Positions 13,942 to 23,560 of a stretch of 64,000 bases of DNA are shown here, in pieces (the first letter of the stretch is position 1; each line of letters opens with the position of its first letter). A model generated the notes under the pieces. The model saw nothing but the letters and a program-made list of their open reading frames with translations, had not been told where the DNA came from and did no database searches. Position numbers and translations under genes: made by a program. This DNA comes from Saccharibacillus alkalitolerans (lineage in GTDB: Bacteria > Bacillota > Bacilli > Paenibacillales > Paenibacillaceae), in assembly GCF_011090185.1 (NCBI RefSeq), contig NZ_JAAFGS010000001.1, positions 930,001 to 994,000 of the forward strand, written 5' to 3'.

Positions 13942-16710
13942 ATGCCTAACCCACAACTGAGCCGCTCCAACCGAACGACCGGAGGAAGCGGCGGAGGGAA
14001 CGGCGGAGGCAAGAAGCCTCCGACGACCGCGAAGAAAAAGAGTTCCCCCAAAAAGAAAAAAATTACGGGGAAACGCGTATTTTGGACTTTGTTTTTTACG
14101 GCGGCATTTGCGGTGTTATGCGCGCTCTGCGGCTATTTGTTTATTACGGTGAACGGGGAGAAGATCCTCGCGGCAAACAAAGACAAGATCGAGATCAAGG
14201 CGCCGACGGTCATCTACGACCGGACAGGCGTGCAGATCGGCGAAATCAAGATCCAGCGCGGCGAAGAGGTCGAAGCGCAGGATATTCCGGAGCTGCTCAA
14301 AGACGCCTTCGTGGCGACGGAGGACAAACGTTTCTTCGAACACTCGGGGGTCGACCTGAGATCGATCGGGCGCGCGGCGGTCAAAGATATCGTTGCCCGT
14401 TCGGCGGTCGAGGGCGGCAGTACCATTACCCAGCAGCTGGCGAAAAACATTTTCCTGTCCGCGGACAAGACGTTTTTCCGCAAAGCGACGGAGGTGTCGA
14501 TCGCGCTGGCGCTGGAACGCAACTATCAAAAAGACGAGATTTTGGCGATGTATCTTAACCGGATTTCGTTCGGCGGACAGTATTACGGCATCAAAGCCGC
14601 TTCCGAGCGTTATTTCGGCAAAAGCAACCTGAACGATCTGAAGCTGTGGGAAATCGCGACGCTGGCGGCGATGCCTAAAGCGCCGACGCGCTACAATCCC
14701 ATCGCCAATCCCGACAAGTCGAAAGACCGCCGTGCCGTGGTGCTTCAGCTCATGTACGAGCAGGGCTACATCACGAAAGCGGAAAAAGACGAAGCGGCGA
14801 AAGTCGATTACAACTATACGCCGCCGGAAACGAAAGAAACGCACTATCAGGCATTCGTCGATTACGTGCTTCAGGAAGCCGAAGACGCTACCGCACTGAC
14901 GGAAGACGATCTGAACCGCGGCGGCTACAAGATTTATACGACGATGGACGCCAAGGCGCAGCAGAGCCTGGAAGACGCGTTCAAGGACGATTCGCTCTTC
15001 GAACAAAGTCCGGATGACCAGCCGGTTCAAGCTTCCATGACGATTACGAACAACCAGAACGGCAGCATCGTCGCCATCCTGGGCGCTCGCAATTATCACA
15101 AAGGCGATTTCAACCGCGCGGTCAACAGCTACAGACAGCCCGGTTCGGCGTTCAAGCCGATCGCGTCCTACGCGCCCGCGCTGGAATCCGGACAGTTTAC
15201 GGCCGATTCGCAGCTGAACAACGAGCAGCAGAGCTTCGGCAGTTATAATCCGAAGAACCTGCACGGATACAGCAAAAGCGTTTCGATGAGAGAAGCGCTG
15301 GCGGAATCGATCAATATTCCGGCAGTCTGGCTGCTGAACCAGATCGGCATCGATACGGGCTACCGGTTCGCACAGTCGCTCGGCATTACGATGACCGAGA
15401 ATGATCATAACTTGGCGATTGCGCTGGGCGGTTTGGACAAAGGGACGAACACGCTCGAAATGGCCCAGGCTTACAATTCGTTCGCCAACGGCGGCAAATT
15501 TATCGAGGCGTACGCGATCAAATCGATCCGGGACTCGAACGAGGTCGAAATTTACAGCCGGATCGACAGCTCCAAATCGGTCATGAGCCCGAAAACGGCT
15601 TATGACATGACCCAGATGATGAAGAGCGTCGTGACGGACGGTACGGGGCGCAAAGCCGATATCGGCCGTCCGCTCGCGGGCAAGACGGGTACGACGCAAA
15701 GTAATATTTCCGGCAACAGCGGCAACCGCGACGTCTGGTTCGTCGGTTATACGCCGGAATGGACGGGAGCCGTATGGATGGGCTACGACAAGCCGGACGG
15801 CGAGCATATGCTCAAGAACAGCAGCGGCCTGGCCGCTTCGATGTTCTCGCGCATTATGAAGCAGGCGCTCGAAGGCACGCCGGTTACCGACTTCAAAGCT
15901 CCGGATGCGCCGGCACCGCAGCCTGCGGAACCGGCGGAACCCGCCGAGCCCGTTCAAAAAGAACCGGTCGGCGCTCCGACGGGGCTTGTCGCTTCCTACG
16001 ACGTAAACGCGCAGAAAGTGATGCTGTCGTGGCAGCCGGTGGCGGGAGAAAACGTCCGTTACCGCCTGTATCGCCAGGAATCTTCCGAAGCGCAGCCGTC
16101 GCTGATCAACGGGGATTTGATGAGCGCTTCGGCGGATGATCCGAGCGCGATGCCGGGGCTGACCTACAGTTACGCGGTTACCGCGTACCGGGCCGGCGAA
16201 GATCCGATCGTCGAATCGGCGGCTTCCAATACGGTCAGCCTGACCGTACCGGCTGCGGATAATCCGGAAGAAGATCTGCCGGACGAGACGATTCCGCCGG
16301 ATCAGGAAGAACCCGAAATTGACGAGGAAGAACAGCCTGTTACGCCTCCTGCCGAAGATAACGGTCAAGGAAACGGAAATCAAGGCAATAACGGCAACGG
16401 TAACGGAAATCAAGGCAACAACGGGAACGGAAACGGAAATAACGGGAATAACGGAAACGGCAACGGGAACGGCAACGGGAACGGTAACGGCGGGGGAGGT
16501 GCCAATCCGGGGAATTCCGATCCTTCGGGAACCGGTAACTCCGCCGAGGGCGATAACACGGTGCCCGGCACCGTCGTGCCGGAGGCGCCTGTCGATCAGG
16601 GACAGCCTGATCCGTCGACCGATCCGGCGGCCGATCCGAACGTCCAGACCGATCCGGCCGCGGGCGATCCGAACGCGGGTACGCAGGACGGGACGGTTTC
16701 TCAGCCGTGA
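13942..16710 (+). CDS. Class A penicillin-binding protein (PBP1A type)
   Basis: The 922-residue bifunctional enzyme polymerises glycan and cross-links peptides outside the membrane. A basic cytoplasmic start is followed by one membrane segment (about 35-60). The glycosyltransferase domain has catalytic Glu127 in 'EDKRFFEH' and 'GGSTITQQLAKN'. The transpeptidase has Ser402-x2-Lys405, Ser456-x-Asn458 and Lys581-Thr-Gly. A fibronectin type III-like module (about 675-775) and a long Asn/Gly and Asp/Pro-rich tail follow. The ATG at 13942 has GGGG 14 bases upstream, which is long spacing. An ATG at 13888 without a ribosome site is the alternative. It is probably under the ECF promoter at 13787. Confidence 0.93.
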   Translation: MPNPQLSRSNRTTGGSGGGNGGGKKPPTTAKKKSSPKKKKITGKRVFWTLFFTAAFAVLCALCGYLFITVNGEKILAANKDKIEIKAPTVIYDRTGVQIGEIKIQRGEEVEAQDIPELLKDAFVATEDKRFFEHSGVDLRSIGRAAVKDIVARSAVEGGSTITQQLAKNIFLSADKTFFRKATEVSIALALERNYQKDEILAMYLNRISFGGQYYGIKAASERYFGKSNLNDLKLWEIATLAAMPKAPTRYNPIANPDKSKDRRAVVLQLMYEQGYITKAEKDEAAKVDYNYTPPETKETHYQAFVDYVLQEAEDATALTEDDLNRGGYKIYTTMDAKAQQSLEDAFKDDSLFEQSPDDQPVQASMTITNNQNGSIVAILGARNYHKGDFNRAVNSYRQPGSAFKPIASYAPALESGQFTADSQLNNEQQSFGSYNPKNLHGYSKSVSMREALAESINIPAVWLLNQIGIDTGYRFAQSLGITMTENDHNLAIALGGLDKGTNTLEMAQAYNSFANGGKFIEAYAIKSIRDSNEVEIYSRIDSSKSVMSPKTAYDMTQMMKSVVTDGTGRKADIGRPLAGKTGTTQSNISGNSGNRDVWFVGYTPEWTGAVWMGYDKPDGEHMLKNSSGLAASMFSRIMKQALEGTPVTDFKAPDAPAPQPAEPAEPAEPVQKEPVGAPTGLVASYDVNAQKVMLSWQPVAGENVRYRLYRQESSEAQPSLINGDLMSASADDPSAMPGLTYSYAVTAYRAGEDPIVESAASNTVSLTVPAADNPEEDLPDETIPPDQEEPEIDEEEQPVTPPAEDNGQGNGNQGNNGNGNGNQGNNGNGNGNNGNNGNGNGNGNGNGNGGGGANPGNSDPSGTGNSAEGDNTVPGTVVPEAPVDQGQPDPSTDPAADPNVQTDPAAGDPNAGTQDGTVSQP

Positions 16711-16770
16711 CCGGTCCCGAATGATGCAGCTTTTTTGACTATAGGTAGACCGTATTTAAGCAAATGAAGC

Positions 16771-16810
16771 AAGCTCCGGAAGCCCCAAACGGCTTTCCGG
16801 AGCTTTTTTT
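16771..16810 (+). terminator. Intrinsic terminator after the PBP gene
   Basis: A stem of about 13 bp with a small bulge (16771-16803) runs into seven T. It lies 60 bases after the PBP stop codon. Confidence 0.9.
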
Positions 16811-16927
16811 GCCATATTTCCGCGCAAAACGGGTAATGAATGGCATGAGCAAGCCAGTTCCTTTGTGAAGTGGCCTGAGAATGTGATAAGCTTGATTCAA
16901 ATGGAGAATGGAAAGGGTCGGTTCCCT

Positions 16928-17479
16928 ATGAAACGTAAATTTGCTGACAGAGCCAACTGGCGGCGCGTAACCGACCGGAGATTCTTGTGCCGGTATATCG
17001 ACAGCCGCCGCTTTACGGGCTACGTAACCTTGTACAACATGCTCAAACTAAAGGAACCGCTGATGAAGACGTACGGGGGACTCACGTTTTGTGTGGCCGA
17101 CAAAGGTTATTCTTGGCTGCAGTATTTTCCCAAGGATGCCCATTTTATCGTCACGACCATGTTCAACGAAAAAAGGGAAGTGGTGGAGTGGTATATCGAT
17201 ATCTGCAAATCGCAGGGCGTTACGGACCAAGGCGTGCCTTGGTTCGACGACTTGTATTTGGATATCGTGGTATTGGGCGACGGAACGGTCTTTTTGCTCG
17301 ACGAAGACGAACTGGATGACGCGCTGCGGCGGGGAGTCATTACGGAAGCGGACTATGCGCTTGCCACGAGAACGGCGCACGGTTTGCTGCGGATGATCGA
17401 CGCGCATGCGTTCCCCTATTTCCGGCTTTCGATCGAGCATCGAAGAAGATTGTTCCCGGCGTCGGCGCTGAAGGTATAG
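16928..17479 (+). CDS. DUF402 protein (YgaC/NtdP-like nucleotide phosphatase)
   Basis: The 183-residue product matches the DUF402 family exemplified by YgaC of B. subtilis and the nucleoside tri/diphosphatase NtdP of staphylococci in length and motifs. The first half has an RNA-binding-like beta barrel including 'YGGLTFCVADKGYSWLQYFP'. The acidic metal site region is 'EWYIDIC' followed by 'FDDLYLDIVV' and 'LLDEDELDDAL'. The ATG at 16928 has AAGGG about 11 bases upstream, and an upstream in-frame ATG lacks a site. The enzymatic role is inferred from the family. Confidence 0.8.
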   Translation: MKRKFADRANWRRVTDRRFLCRYIDSRRFTGYVTLYNMLKLKEPLMKTYGGLTFCVADKGYSWLQYFPKDAHFIVTTMFNEKREVVEWYIDICKSQGVTDQGVPWFDDLYLDIVVLGDGTVFLLDEDELDDALRRGVITEADYALATRTAHGLLRMIDAHAFPYFRLSIEHRRRLFPASALKV

Positions 17480-17520
17480 AGCGCTTGCATGCGGTCTGAT
17501 CGGAAAGGGGAATTTCGAAA

Positions 17521-18204
17521 GTGGCCATTAAAGAACGGTCGGATGCGTTTCTCGGCAGGGGGCCCGTGCATATACCGGGTAACGGCCGGCAGCGCGGCGG
17601 ACGTTGGAAAAAGCGAATGCTGCTGGCTCTGCTGGCCGGCGTAATCTTGTTCATCCTTTGGACCGCTTATATTCAAGTCCGAATCGGGCAGGGCGCTTCG
17701 CTGACCCGAGAGCATGACGCCGACGTCGCAATCGTGCTGGGCGCCAGATTATGGGACAACAGACCGAGTCCGGCGCTGAAGGAACGATTGGACGCGGCCT
17801 ACGCCGGGTACGAGCGCGGCGATTATCCGATGTTGATCGTAAGCGGAGGGCTCGACAACCCGCAGATGCAATTGACCGAAGCGGAAGGCATGGCCGAGTA
17901 CTTGGAAGAGCGCGGCGTGCCGAAATCGCATATCGTGCTCGAAAACGAAGCGACGAGTACCTACGAAAATCTGCTGTTCAGTCGGCGGATCATGGAAGAG
18001 AAGGGCATGCGTACGGCAGCGATCGTAACCCATGAATTCCACGGCGCCCGTGCGCGGGATATTGCGGAATTTTTGGGCTATGAAGATCCGCAGTTCGTAC
18101 TCGCTCCCACCAAGGAATTGAATATTTGGCAGACTCGCGGCCGAGAGACGCTGGCTTTCACCAAGTGGCTGCTCGATAAAGCCTCATTGCCAAACGGCAA
18201 GTAA
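17521..18204 (+). CDS. YdcF/SanA-like (DUF218) membrane-anchored protein
   Basis: The 227-residue protein has a basic N-terminus, a single membrane segment (about residues 33-52) and an extracytoplasmic DUF218 domain. The domain begins 'DVAIVLGARLWDNRPSPAL' and includes 'LIVSGG', 'TYENLLFS' and 'IVTHEFHGARA'. Relatives such as SanA affect envelope permeability to vancomycin in enterobacteria; the activity is unknown. GTG start behind GGAAAGGGGA. It lies 41 bases after the DUF402 gene, so the two may share a transcript. Confidence 0.85.
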   Translation: MAIKERSDAFLGRGPVHIPGNGRQRGGRWKKRMLLALLAGVILFILWTAYIQVRIGQGASLTREHDADVAIVLGARLWDNRPSPALKERLDAAYAGYERGDYPMLIVSGGLDNPQMQLTEAEGMAEYLEERGVPKSHIVLENEATSTYENLLFSRRIMEEKGMRTAAIVTHEFHGARARDIAEFLGYEDPQFVLAPTKELNIWQTRGRETLAFTKWLLDKASLPNGK

Positions 18205-18296
18205 TTGGGGATAATGGAATGCCGGGTTTTTCGGATTTGCCGGAACTTTGCTTGAAGGGCGCGAAAAATCCCATACGCACAGAAGGAGAACAAAAT

Positions 18297-19586
18297 ATGC
18301 GAACTACAACTTACGATACGGCGGCCGAAGAACGCCCTCGGGCGGTTCTGGTCAGCCTCGTCACCGACGAAGTCAAACGTTCGGGCATCGATCCGGTCTA
18401 CTCGCTCGAAGAGTTGGTTGCGCTTGCCGAGACGGCGGGCGTGGAAGTGTTGACCACTCTGGCGCAAAATCGGGAAACGAAAGATACGAAATGGTTTATC
18501 GGCAAGGGCAAAGTGCAGGAGTTAAAAGTCGTGGCGGACGAATTGGGGGCCAATACGGCGATTTTCGACCAGGAACTGTCCGGCGCGCAGGTGCGCAACC
18601 TGGAAGAGGAACTGGATTTGAAGATTATCGACCGTACCCAGTTGATTCTCGATATTTTCGCCCAGCGCGCCAAGACGAGAGAAGGCATCATTCAAGTCGA
18701 ACTGGCTCAGCTCAGCTACCTGCTCCCGCGGCTCTCGGGACAGGGGCGCAATCTGTCCAGACTGGGCGGAGGCATCGGTTCCCGAGGCCCCGGCGAAAGC
18801 AAGCTGGAAACGGACCGCCGGCACATTCGCGGACGGATCGACGAGCTTAAGCGTCAGATCGGCGAGGTAGAGAAGCACCGCACGCTGCAGCGTCAGCGCC
18901 GCAAAAAAAGCGGGGCGGTGCAGGTGGCGCTGGTCGGTTATACGAATGCCGGCAAATCGACGCTGCTGCGGCAGCTGACGAATGCCGACGTCTACGTGCA
19001 GAACCAGCTGTTTGCGACACTCGATCCGACTTCGAGAACGCTGGAACTGCCGGGCGGCCGCGAGATCGTATTGACGGATACGGTCGGCTTTATCCAGAAC
19101 CTGCCGCACAACCTGATCGCCGCTTTCCGCGCGACGCTCGAAGAAGTGAACGAAGCGGACTTGGTGCTGCATGTTGTAGACGCTTCCTCGGAAATGCTCG
19201 ACGATCAGATGAAGGTTGTGGAGCAGATTATGGAAGAACTCGGAGCGGGCGGCAAGCCTCAGATCCGGCTGTATAACAAAAAGGACCTCTGCACGCCGGA
19301 GCAGTTGGAGCTGCTGCCAGAGGACGAAGGGAATCTGCGCATCAGCGCTTATGACGAAAAAGACCTCGAAAAGCTCATGAACCGGCTGCAGGAAGAGCTG
19401 ACCGGCGGGACGGTAACCTACCGGATTCCTGCAGCGCGCGGCGATCTCGTATCGCAGCTGTACAAGATCGGCGAAGTGGTATCCCAAGAGTTCGAGGAAG
19501 AAGACGCGCTGTACGAAGTGCGCCTGCACAAAGGCGAATCCGAAAAGTATGCGTACATGCTGGAAGATTACAAGGTGCAGCCTTAA
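18297..19586 (+). CDS. hflX: Ribosome-associated GTPase HflX
   Basis: The 429-residue GTPase rescues or splits stalled 70S ribosomes. The N-terminal HflX domain includes 'TKWFIGKGKVQEL'; the glycine-rich linker 'GRNLSRLGGGIGSRGPGE' precedes a coiled region. The G domain has G1 'GYTNAGKST' at 214-222, G3 'DTVGFI' and G4 'NKKD'. The ATG at 18297 has AGAAGGAG directly upstream; longer in-frame starts lack one. The gene sits before ynbB and glnRA as in B. subtilis. Confidence 0.95.
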   Translation: MRTTTYDTAAEERPRAVLVSLVTDEVKRSGIDPVYSLEELVALAETAGVEVLTTLAQNRETKDTKWFIGKGKVQELKVVADELGANTAIFDQELSGAQVRNLEEELDLKIIDRTQLILDIFAQRAKTREGIIQVELAQLSYLLPRLSGQGRNLSRLGGGIGSRGPGESKLETDRRHIRGRIDELKRQIGEVEKHRTLQRQRRKKSGAVQVALVGYTNAGKSTLLRQLTNADVYVQNQLFATLDPTSRTLELPGGREIVLTDTVGFIQNLPHNLIAAFRATLEEVNEADLVLHVVDASSEMLDDQMKVVEQIMEELGAGGKPQIRLYNKKDLCTPEQLELLPEDEGNLRISAYDEKDLEKLMNRLQEELTGGTVTYRIPAARGDLVSQLYKIGEVVSQEFEEEDALYEVRLHKGESEKYAYMLEDYKVQP

Positions 19587-19819
19587 AAGTTCAGGAGCAG
19601 CAGCGTTGGAAAGAGGCGGCCGGGACGCGTCAGAAAAAGCATCCTGGCTGCCCTCGCGCGTCATGTTTTTACAGCGGCGCGATCCAACGACGACCTCACA
19701 CAGGAATAACGCGTTAATGAAGTACAGTGTCAGCCTTTCTCCTTACACGGCAAGTTATGCAGATGTAGGGGAACAGGATGTATGGACGAATCGTAAACAG
19801 AAGGACGGAATGAAAAGCA

Positions 19820-21073
19820 ATGAAAACATTTGACGCTCGCATCGAGCAGTGGAAAGAACAAGCGGAACGCCTCGTGCGGCCTCGTTTCGACAGCGTGGAC
19901 GACATCGTCGAACATAACCAGTGGAAGGTCATCGAAGCTTTTCGGGCCTGCAAAGTCAGCGATTATCATTTTAACCCTTCGACGGGATACGCTTATAACG
20001 ACCGGGGGCGCGAAGTCCTGGATGAATTGTACGCCAAAGTCTTCGGAGCGGAAGCGGCGCTCGTTCGCCCGCATTTCGCTTCCGGCACGCACACGATCTC
20101 GACGGCGCTGTTCGGCGTATTGAGACCGGGCGACGAACTGCTCTATATCACGGGATCGCCTTACGATACGCTGCATAAAGTCATCGGCAAAAAAGGCGAC
20201 GGTACCGGATCGCTCGCCGACTTCGGCATCGGTTACCGCGAAGCGGCGCTGCTGGAAAACGGAGACATCGACTGGGACGAGGTAGCCCGTCAGATGACGC
20301 CGAATACTCGCGTTATCGGCATACAGCGTTCCCGCGGTTACGCTTGGCGCATGCCTTTTACCGTGGAAGAGATCGGCGCCATGACGCAAAAAGTCAAAGA
20401 AATGTGCCCGAGCGCGATCGTATTCGTTGATAACTGCTACGGCGAGTTTACGGAAAAAATCGAGCCGACGGAAGTCGGAGTGGACCTGATGGCCGGCTCG
20501 CTGATCAAAAACCCGGGCGGCGGCCTGGCCGAAACGGGCGGATACATTTGCGGACGCAAAGAATTGGTGGATCTCGCCGCTTACCGTCTGACGGCTCCGG
20601 GAATCGGAGCGGAAGTAGGCGCGATGCTCGGCACGACGCGGGGCATTTATCAAGGCTTATACATGGCTCCGACCATCGTCGGACAGGCGGTCAAAGGCAG
20701 CATTTTTGCGGCGGCGATGTTCGAGGTTGCGGGCTTTTCCAGCAGTCCGGCCTGGGATGCGCCCCGAACCGATCTTATTCAAGCGGTCGTCTTCGAGCGG
20801 GCGGAGCAGCTGATTGCTTTTGTGCAGGGCGTTCAGCTTGCGGCGGCGGTAGACAGCCATGTAGTACCGGAACCCTGGGACATGCCGGGCTACGAACATC
20901 CGGTCATCATGGCGGCGGGAACGTTCATTCAGGGCGGAAGCCTCGAATTGTCGGCCGACGCTCCGATTAGGGAACCCTATATCGGTTATTTGCAGGGCGG
21001 CTTGACGTATTCGCACGTCAAGTACGGAGTGCTGAATGCGCTGCAAACTCTTTTTGATCGTAATTTACTGTGA
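19820..21073 (+). CDS. ynbB: PLP-dependent methionine gamma-lyase family protein YnbB
   Basis: The 417-residue protein is a fold-type I pyridoxal-phosphate enzyme of the 'aluminium resistance protein' family. 'RPHFASGTHTI' forms the phosphate-binding region, and 'SLIKNPGGGLAETGGY' contains the Schiff-base Lys230. The true substrate of this family is not firmly established. It is preceded by a 233-base gap in which I see only a weak small frame (19717-19833). The GlnR box of the glnRA promoter overlaps its stop codon. The synteny hflX-ynbB-glnR-glnA is conserved in Bacilli. Confidence 0.9.
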   Translation: MKTFDARIEQWKEQAERLVRPRFDSVDDIVEHNQWKVIEAFRACKVSDYHFNPSTGYAYNDRGREVLDELYAKVFGAEAALVRPHFASGTHTISTALFGVLRPGDELLYITGSPYDTLHKVIGKKGDGTGSLADFGIGYREAALLENGDIDWDEVARQMTPNTRVIGIQRSRGYAWRMPFTVEEIGAMTQKVKEMCPSAIVFVDNCYGEFTEKIEPTEVGVDLMAGSLIKNPGGGLAETGGYICGRKELVDLAAYRLTAPGIGAEVGAMLGTTRGIYQGLYMAPTIVGQAVKGSIFAAAMFEVAGFSSSPAWDAPRTDLIQAVVFERAEQLIAFVQGVQLAAAVDSHVVPEPWDMPGYEHPVIMAAGTFIQGGSLELSADAPIREPYIGYLQGGLTYSHVKYGVLNALQTLFDRNLL

Positions 21074-21085
21074 GTTAATCTAACA
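21069..21085. promoter_or_regulatory. GlnR/TnrA operator upstream of glnRA
   Basis: The sequence fits TGTNA-N7-TNACA exactly. It ends 5 bases upstream of the -35 of the glnR promoter, the position of the upstream operator in B. subtilis glnRA. This predicts feedback repression by GlnR when glutamine is abundant. Confidence 0.85.
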
Positions 21086-21090
21086 CATCA

Positions 21091-21119
21091 TTGACGCTTC
21101 CTATCAGGATATGTACAAT
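21091..21119 (+). promoter_or_regulatory. Sigma-A promoter of glnRA
   Basis: -35 TTGACG (21091-21096), 17-base spacer, -10 TACAAT (21114-21119). A 5' leader of about 125 bases follows and contains a short stem (GTGCTCCG / CGGAGCAT) near 21170-21190 without a T-run. Confidence 0.85.
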
Positions 21120-21249
21120 AAGAGAGAGAATAAGGTTTCGCTCCACAACGGCGACAATGGATGACAGGGTGCTCCGCGCCCGGAGCATCCGGGTCAAGAT
21201 TCGTGACGGGAGAGAACCGAGAATAGTACATTTGGAAGGTTGATGAATA

Positions 21250-21663
21250 ATGGGCGACGATATTCGCAGAAATATGGCCTTGTTCCCGATAGGGATCGTA
21301 ATGAAACTGACCGACCTGTCCGCGCGGCAGATCCGTTACTATGAACAGCACAGCCTGATCGTTCCGGCGCGCACGTCCGGCAACCAGCGCTTGTTCTCGT
21401 TCAACGACGTGGAGCGGCTGCTCGAGATCAAGGCGCTGATCGAAAAAGGCGTCAACATCGCGGGGATCAAGCAGGTCATGAACCCGGTCACCAAAGAATC
21501 CGAAGAAGCGACGGTTCTGAACGCGGCGACCGAAGAAAAGCGCAAGGAGCTTTCCGATTCGCAGCTTCACCGCATGCTCAAGCAGCAGCTGGTTTCCGGC
21601 AAGAAGCCGGGACAAGTCTCGCTGATTCAAGGCGAGCTGTCCCGATTCTTTAATAGAAAATAA
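21250..21663 (+). CDS. glnR: MerR-type glutamine synthetase repressor GlnR
   Basis: The 137-residue regulator has an N-terminal MerR winged helix ('FPIGIVMKLTDLSARQIRYYEQH', the second half being the recognition helix and wing). The C-terminal tail is polar ('GKKPGQVSLIQGELSRFFN') and in GlnR mediates autoinhibition and the response to feedback-inhibited glutamine synthetase. A good SD (GGAAGGTTGA) lies ahead of the ATG. It is the first gene of the glnRA operon, under the box at 21069-21085. Confidence 0.95.
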   Translation: MGDDIRRNMALFPIGIVMKLTDLSARQIRYYEQHSLIVPARTSGNQRLFSFNDVERLLEIKALIEKGVNIAGIKQVMNPVTKESEEATVLNAATEEKRKELSDSQLHRMLKQQLVSGKKPGQVSLIQGELSRFFNRK

Positions 21664-21774
21664 AATAAGCTTGGCTCAACCCGATGAGCAGCCGCTTTCA
21701 TTGAACGCGTCCTGCGCGCCGGGGAGAAATACTTACGTTTGATCGAAGAAAAGAGACGAAGAGGAGAGGGTATC

Positions 21775-23103
21775 TTGAGTTACACTAAAGAAGATATTTT
21801 GCGCGTCGCCAAAGAAGAGAACGTTCGTTTCATCCGTCTTCAGTTTACCGACCTGCTCGGCGCGATCAAAAACGTCGAAATTCCGGTCAGCCAGTTGGAA
21901 AAGGCGCTCGACAACAAAATGATGTTTGACGGCTCTTCCATCGAAGGTTACGTGCGCATCGAAGAATCCGATATGTACCTTTATCCGGATCTGGATACCT
22001 GGGTCGTTTTTCCTTGGGTTACAGAAAACCGCGTTGCCCGTCTGATCTGCGACATCTATATGCCGGACGGCACGCCTTTCCCGGGCGATCCTCGCGCCGT
22101 ACTGCGACGCGCGCTGGAAGAAGCCGAAGAAATGGGCTTCACCGCAATGAACGTGGGACCGGAGCCGGAATTTTTCCTGTTCCGCACGGACGAGAAGGGC
22201 AACCCGACGGACGAGCTGAACGATCAGGGCGGTTACTTCGACCTGGCTCCGACGGATCTCGGCGAGAACTGCCGCCGCGAAATCGTGATCACGCTTGAGG
22301 AAATGGGCTTCGAGATCGAAGCTTCCCACCACGAAGTGGCGCCGGGACAGCACGAAATCGACTTCAAATACGAGAATGCGTTGAAGGCGGCCGACCAGAT
22401 CCAGACGTTCAAGCTGGTCGTCAAAACCATTGCGCGTCAGCACGGTCTGCATGCCACGTTCATGCCGAAACCTCTGTTCGGCATGAACGGTTCCGGCATG
22501 CACTGCCACCAGTCGCTGTTCCGCGGCGGAGAGAACGCGTTCTACGACGAGAGCGACACGCTCGGCCTCAGCGATACGGCGCGTTATTACATGGCCGGCA
22601 TCCTGAAGCACGCCCGCGCGTTCGCCGCGATTACGAATCCGACCGTCAATTCGTACAAGCGTCTCGTACCGGGTTATGAAGCGCCTTGCTACGTGGCCTG
22701 GTCCGCCAGCAACCGCAGCCCGATGATCCGGATTCCGGCGTCGCGCGGTCTGAGCACGCGGATCGAAGTCCGCAACCCGGACCCGGCGGCCAACCCTTAC
22801 CTGGCTCTGGCCGTAATGCTCAAATCCGGTCTCGACGGCATCCGCAGACAGCTGACGCTGCCGGCTCCGATCGACCGCAACATTTACGTCATGTCCGAAG
22901 AAGAGCGGATCGAAGAAGGCATCCCGAGCCTGCCGGCCGATCTGAAGGAAGCGCTGAACGAACTGATCCGCGACGAAGTCGTGGTACAGGCGATGGGCGA
23001 ACACGCCCTGACGCACTTCTACGAACTGAAAGAAATCGAGTGGGACATGTACCGCACGCAGGTCCACCAGTGGGAACGCGACCAGTACATGACGCTCTAC
23101 TAG
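21775..23103 (+). CDS. glnA: Type I glutamine synthetase
   Basis: The 442-residue product makes glutamine from glutamate and ammonia using ATP and is the main ammonium assimilation enzyme. The N-terminal '[16 protein letters not shown]' loop, the catalytic 'EPEFFLF' and 'MHCHQSLF' motifs, and the ATP-site '[17 protein letters not shown]' are intact. Length matches the GSI-alpha class of Firmicutes, which is feedback regulated rather than adenylylated. The TTG at 21775 follows GAGGAGAGGG; an upstream ATG at 21739 has no such site. A terminator follows immediately. Confidence 0.97.
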   Translation: MSYTKEDILRVAKEENVRFIRLQFTDLLGAIKNVEIPVSQLEKALDNKMMFDGSSIEGYVRIEESDMYLYPDLDTWVVFPWVTENRVARLICDIYMPDGTPFPGDPRAVLRRALEEAEEMGFTAMNVGPEPEFFLFRTDEKGNPTDELNDQGGYFDLAPTDLGENCRREIVITLEEMGFEIEASHHEVAPGQHEIDFKYENALKAADQIQTFKLVVKTIARQHGLHATFMPKPLFGMNGSGMHCHQSLFRGGENAFYDESDTLGLSDTARYYMAGILKHARAFAAITNPTVNSYKRLVPGYEAPCYVAWSASNRSPMIRIPASRGLSTRIEVRNPDPAANPYLALAVMLKSGLDGIRRQLTLPAPIDRNIYVMSEEERIEEGIPSLPADLKEALNELIRDEVVVQAMGEHALTHFYELKEIEWDMYRTQVHQWERDQYMTLY

Positions 23104-23109
23104 GACTTC

Positions 23110-23148
23110 AAACCCTTGGCGCTCCAAGCGTCGAGGGTTTTTCTTTTT
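23110..23148 (+). terminator. Intrinsic terminator of glnRA
   Basis: A stem AAACCCT/AGGGTTT with an inner CGC/GCG pair (23110-23140) is followed by a T-rich run to 23148. Confidence 0.85.
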
Positions 23149-23184
23149 ATGGGCATCCCTTATAAAACACTCTCGATTACCTGC

Positions 23185-23206
23185 ATGCCCACAAAATGCC
23201 CACAAA
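23185..23206. repeat. Tandem 11-bp direct repeat
   Basis: ATGCCCACAAA occurs twice back to back (23185-23195 and 23196-23206), 37 bases beyond the glnA terminator. Short tandem repeats of this kind can be arm-type sites of integrases, but no integrase gene is present. It may also be chance. Confidence 0.55.
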
Positions 23207-23244
23207 GTTTTTACTGGGTTTTTTATGCCGGAATGCCCCAAGGG

Positions 23245-23273
23245 TTTACACCGATCCTGTCAGCAAGTAGAAT
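23245..23273 (+). promoter_or_regulatory. Sigma-A-like promoter of the 66-codon ORF
   Basis: -35 TTTACA (23245-23250), 17-base spacer, -10 TAGAAT (23268-23273), about 65 bases upstream of the GTG start at 23339. Confidence 0.6.
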
Positions 23274-23338
23274 AGGGACAATCCGGACTCGGCTTTCGCG
23301 CTAATACGGAGCCGACTTTGTAATCGAGGAGAATTACC

Positions 23339-23539
23339 GTGAACACATATAGAGAACTGATCAGCAACGAAGAATTTTTTGCCGCCGCTCTCATGCAGGT
23401 TCAAGTGTTCGTGAATGACGCGTTGGACGAGTCGCCGATCGGCGAAGGCGGGCCGGTGCAGAAATACACGGACTTCAGCGTATGGATCGGCGGTGCTTGT
23501 TATCCGCGGCATACGCATACTTTCAAAGTATCGGGGTAA
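23339..23539 (+). CDS. Small protein of unknown function
   Basis: A 66-residue frame starts with GTG behind GAGGAGA (about 7 bases spacing), with a plausible promoter at 23245 and a long hairpin plus T-rich run downstream, so it looks like a complete transcription unit. The sequence is acidic in the first half and ends 'CYPRHTHTF', which gives a Cys/His cluster that could bind metal. I do not recognise a family. Composition is close to that of neighbours. It could be a remnant of a larger gene. Confidence 0.5.
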   Translation: MNTYRELISNEEFFAAALMQVQVFVNDALDESPIGEGGPVQKYTDFSVWIGGACYPRHTHTFKVSG

Positions 23540-23560
23540 CAAATTAGGGGACACCCTGCG

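Noticed and set aside
16360-16500. Short repeat array resembling a CRISPR or tandem repeat locus
   Set aside because: It is in-frame Asn/Gly codon repetition within the PBP tail; units are short and irregular and there are no spacers.
19717-19833. 38-codon ORF with a weak AGGA site upstream of ynbB
   Set aside because: It could be a leader peptide but has no characteristic stem or stop arrangement, its site is weak and it overlaps the ynbB start. Not enough to call.
21120-21249. Possible riboswitch in the glnR leader
   Set aside because: There is a short GC stem near 21170-21190, but no T-run, no alternative pairing that I can see and no known glutamine-riboswitch motif in Firmicutes that it fits.
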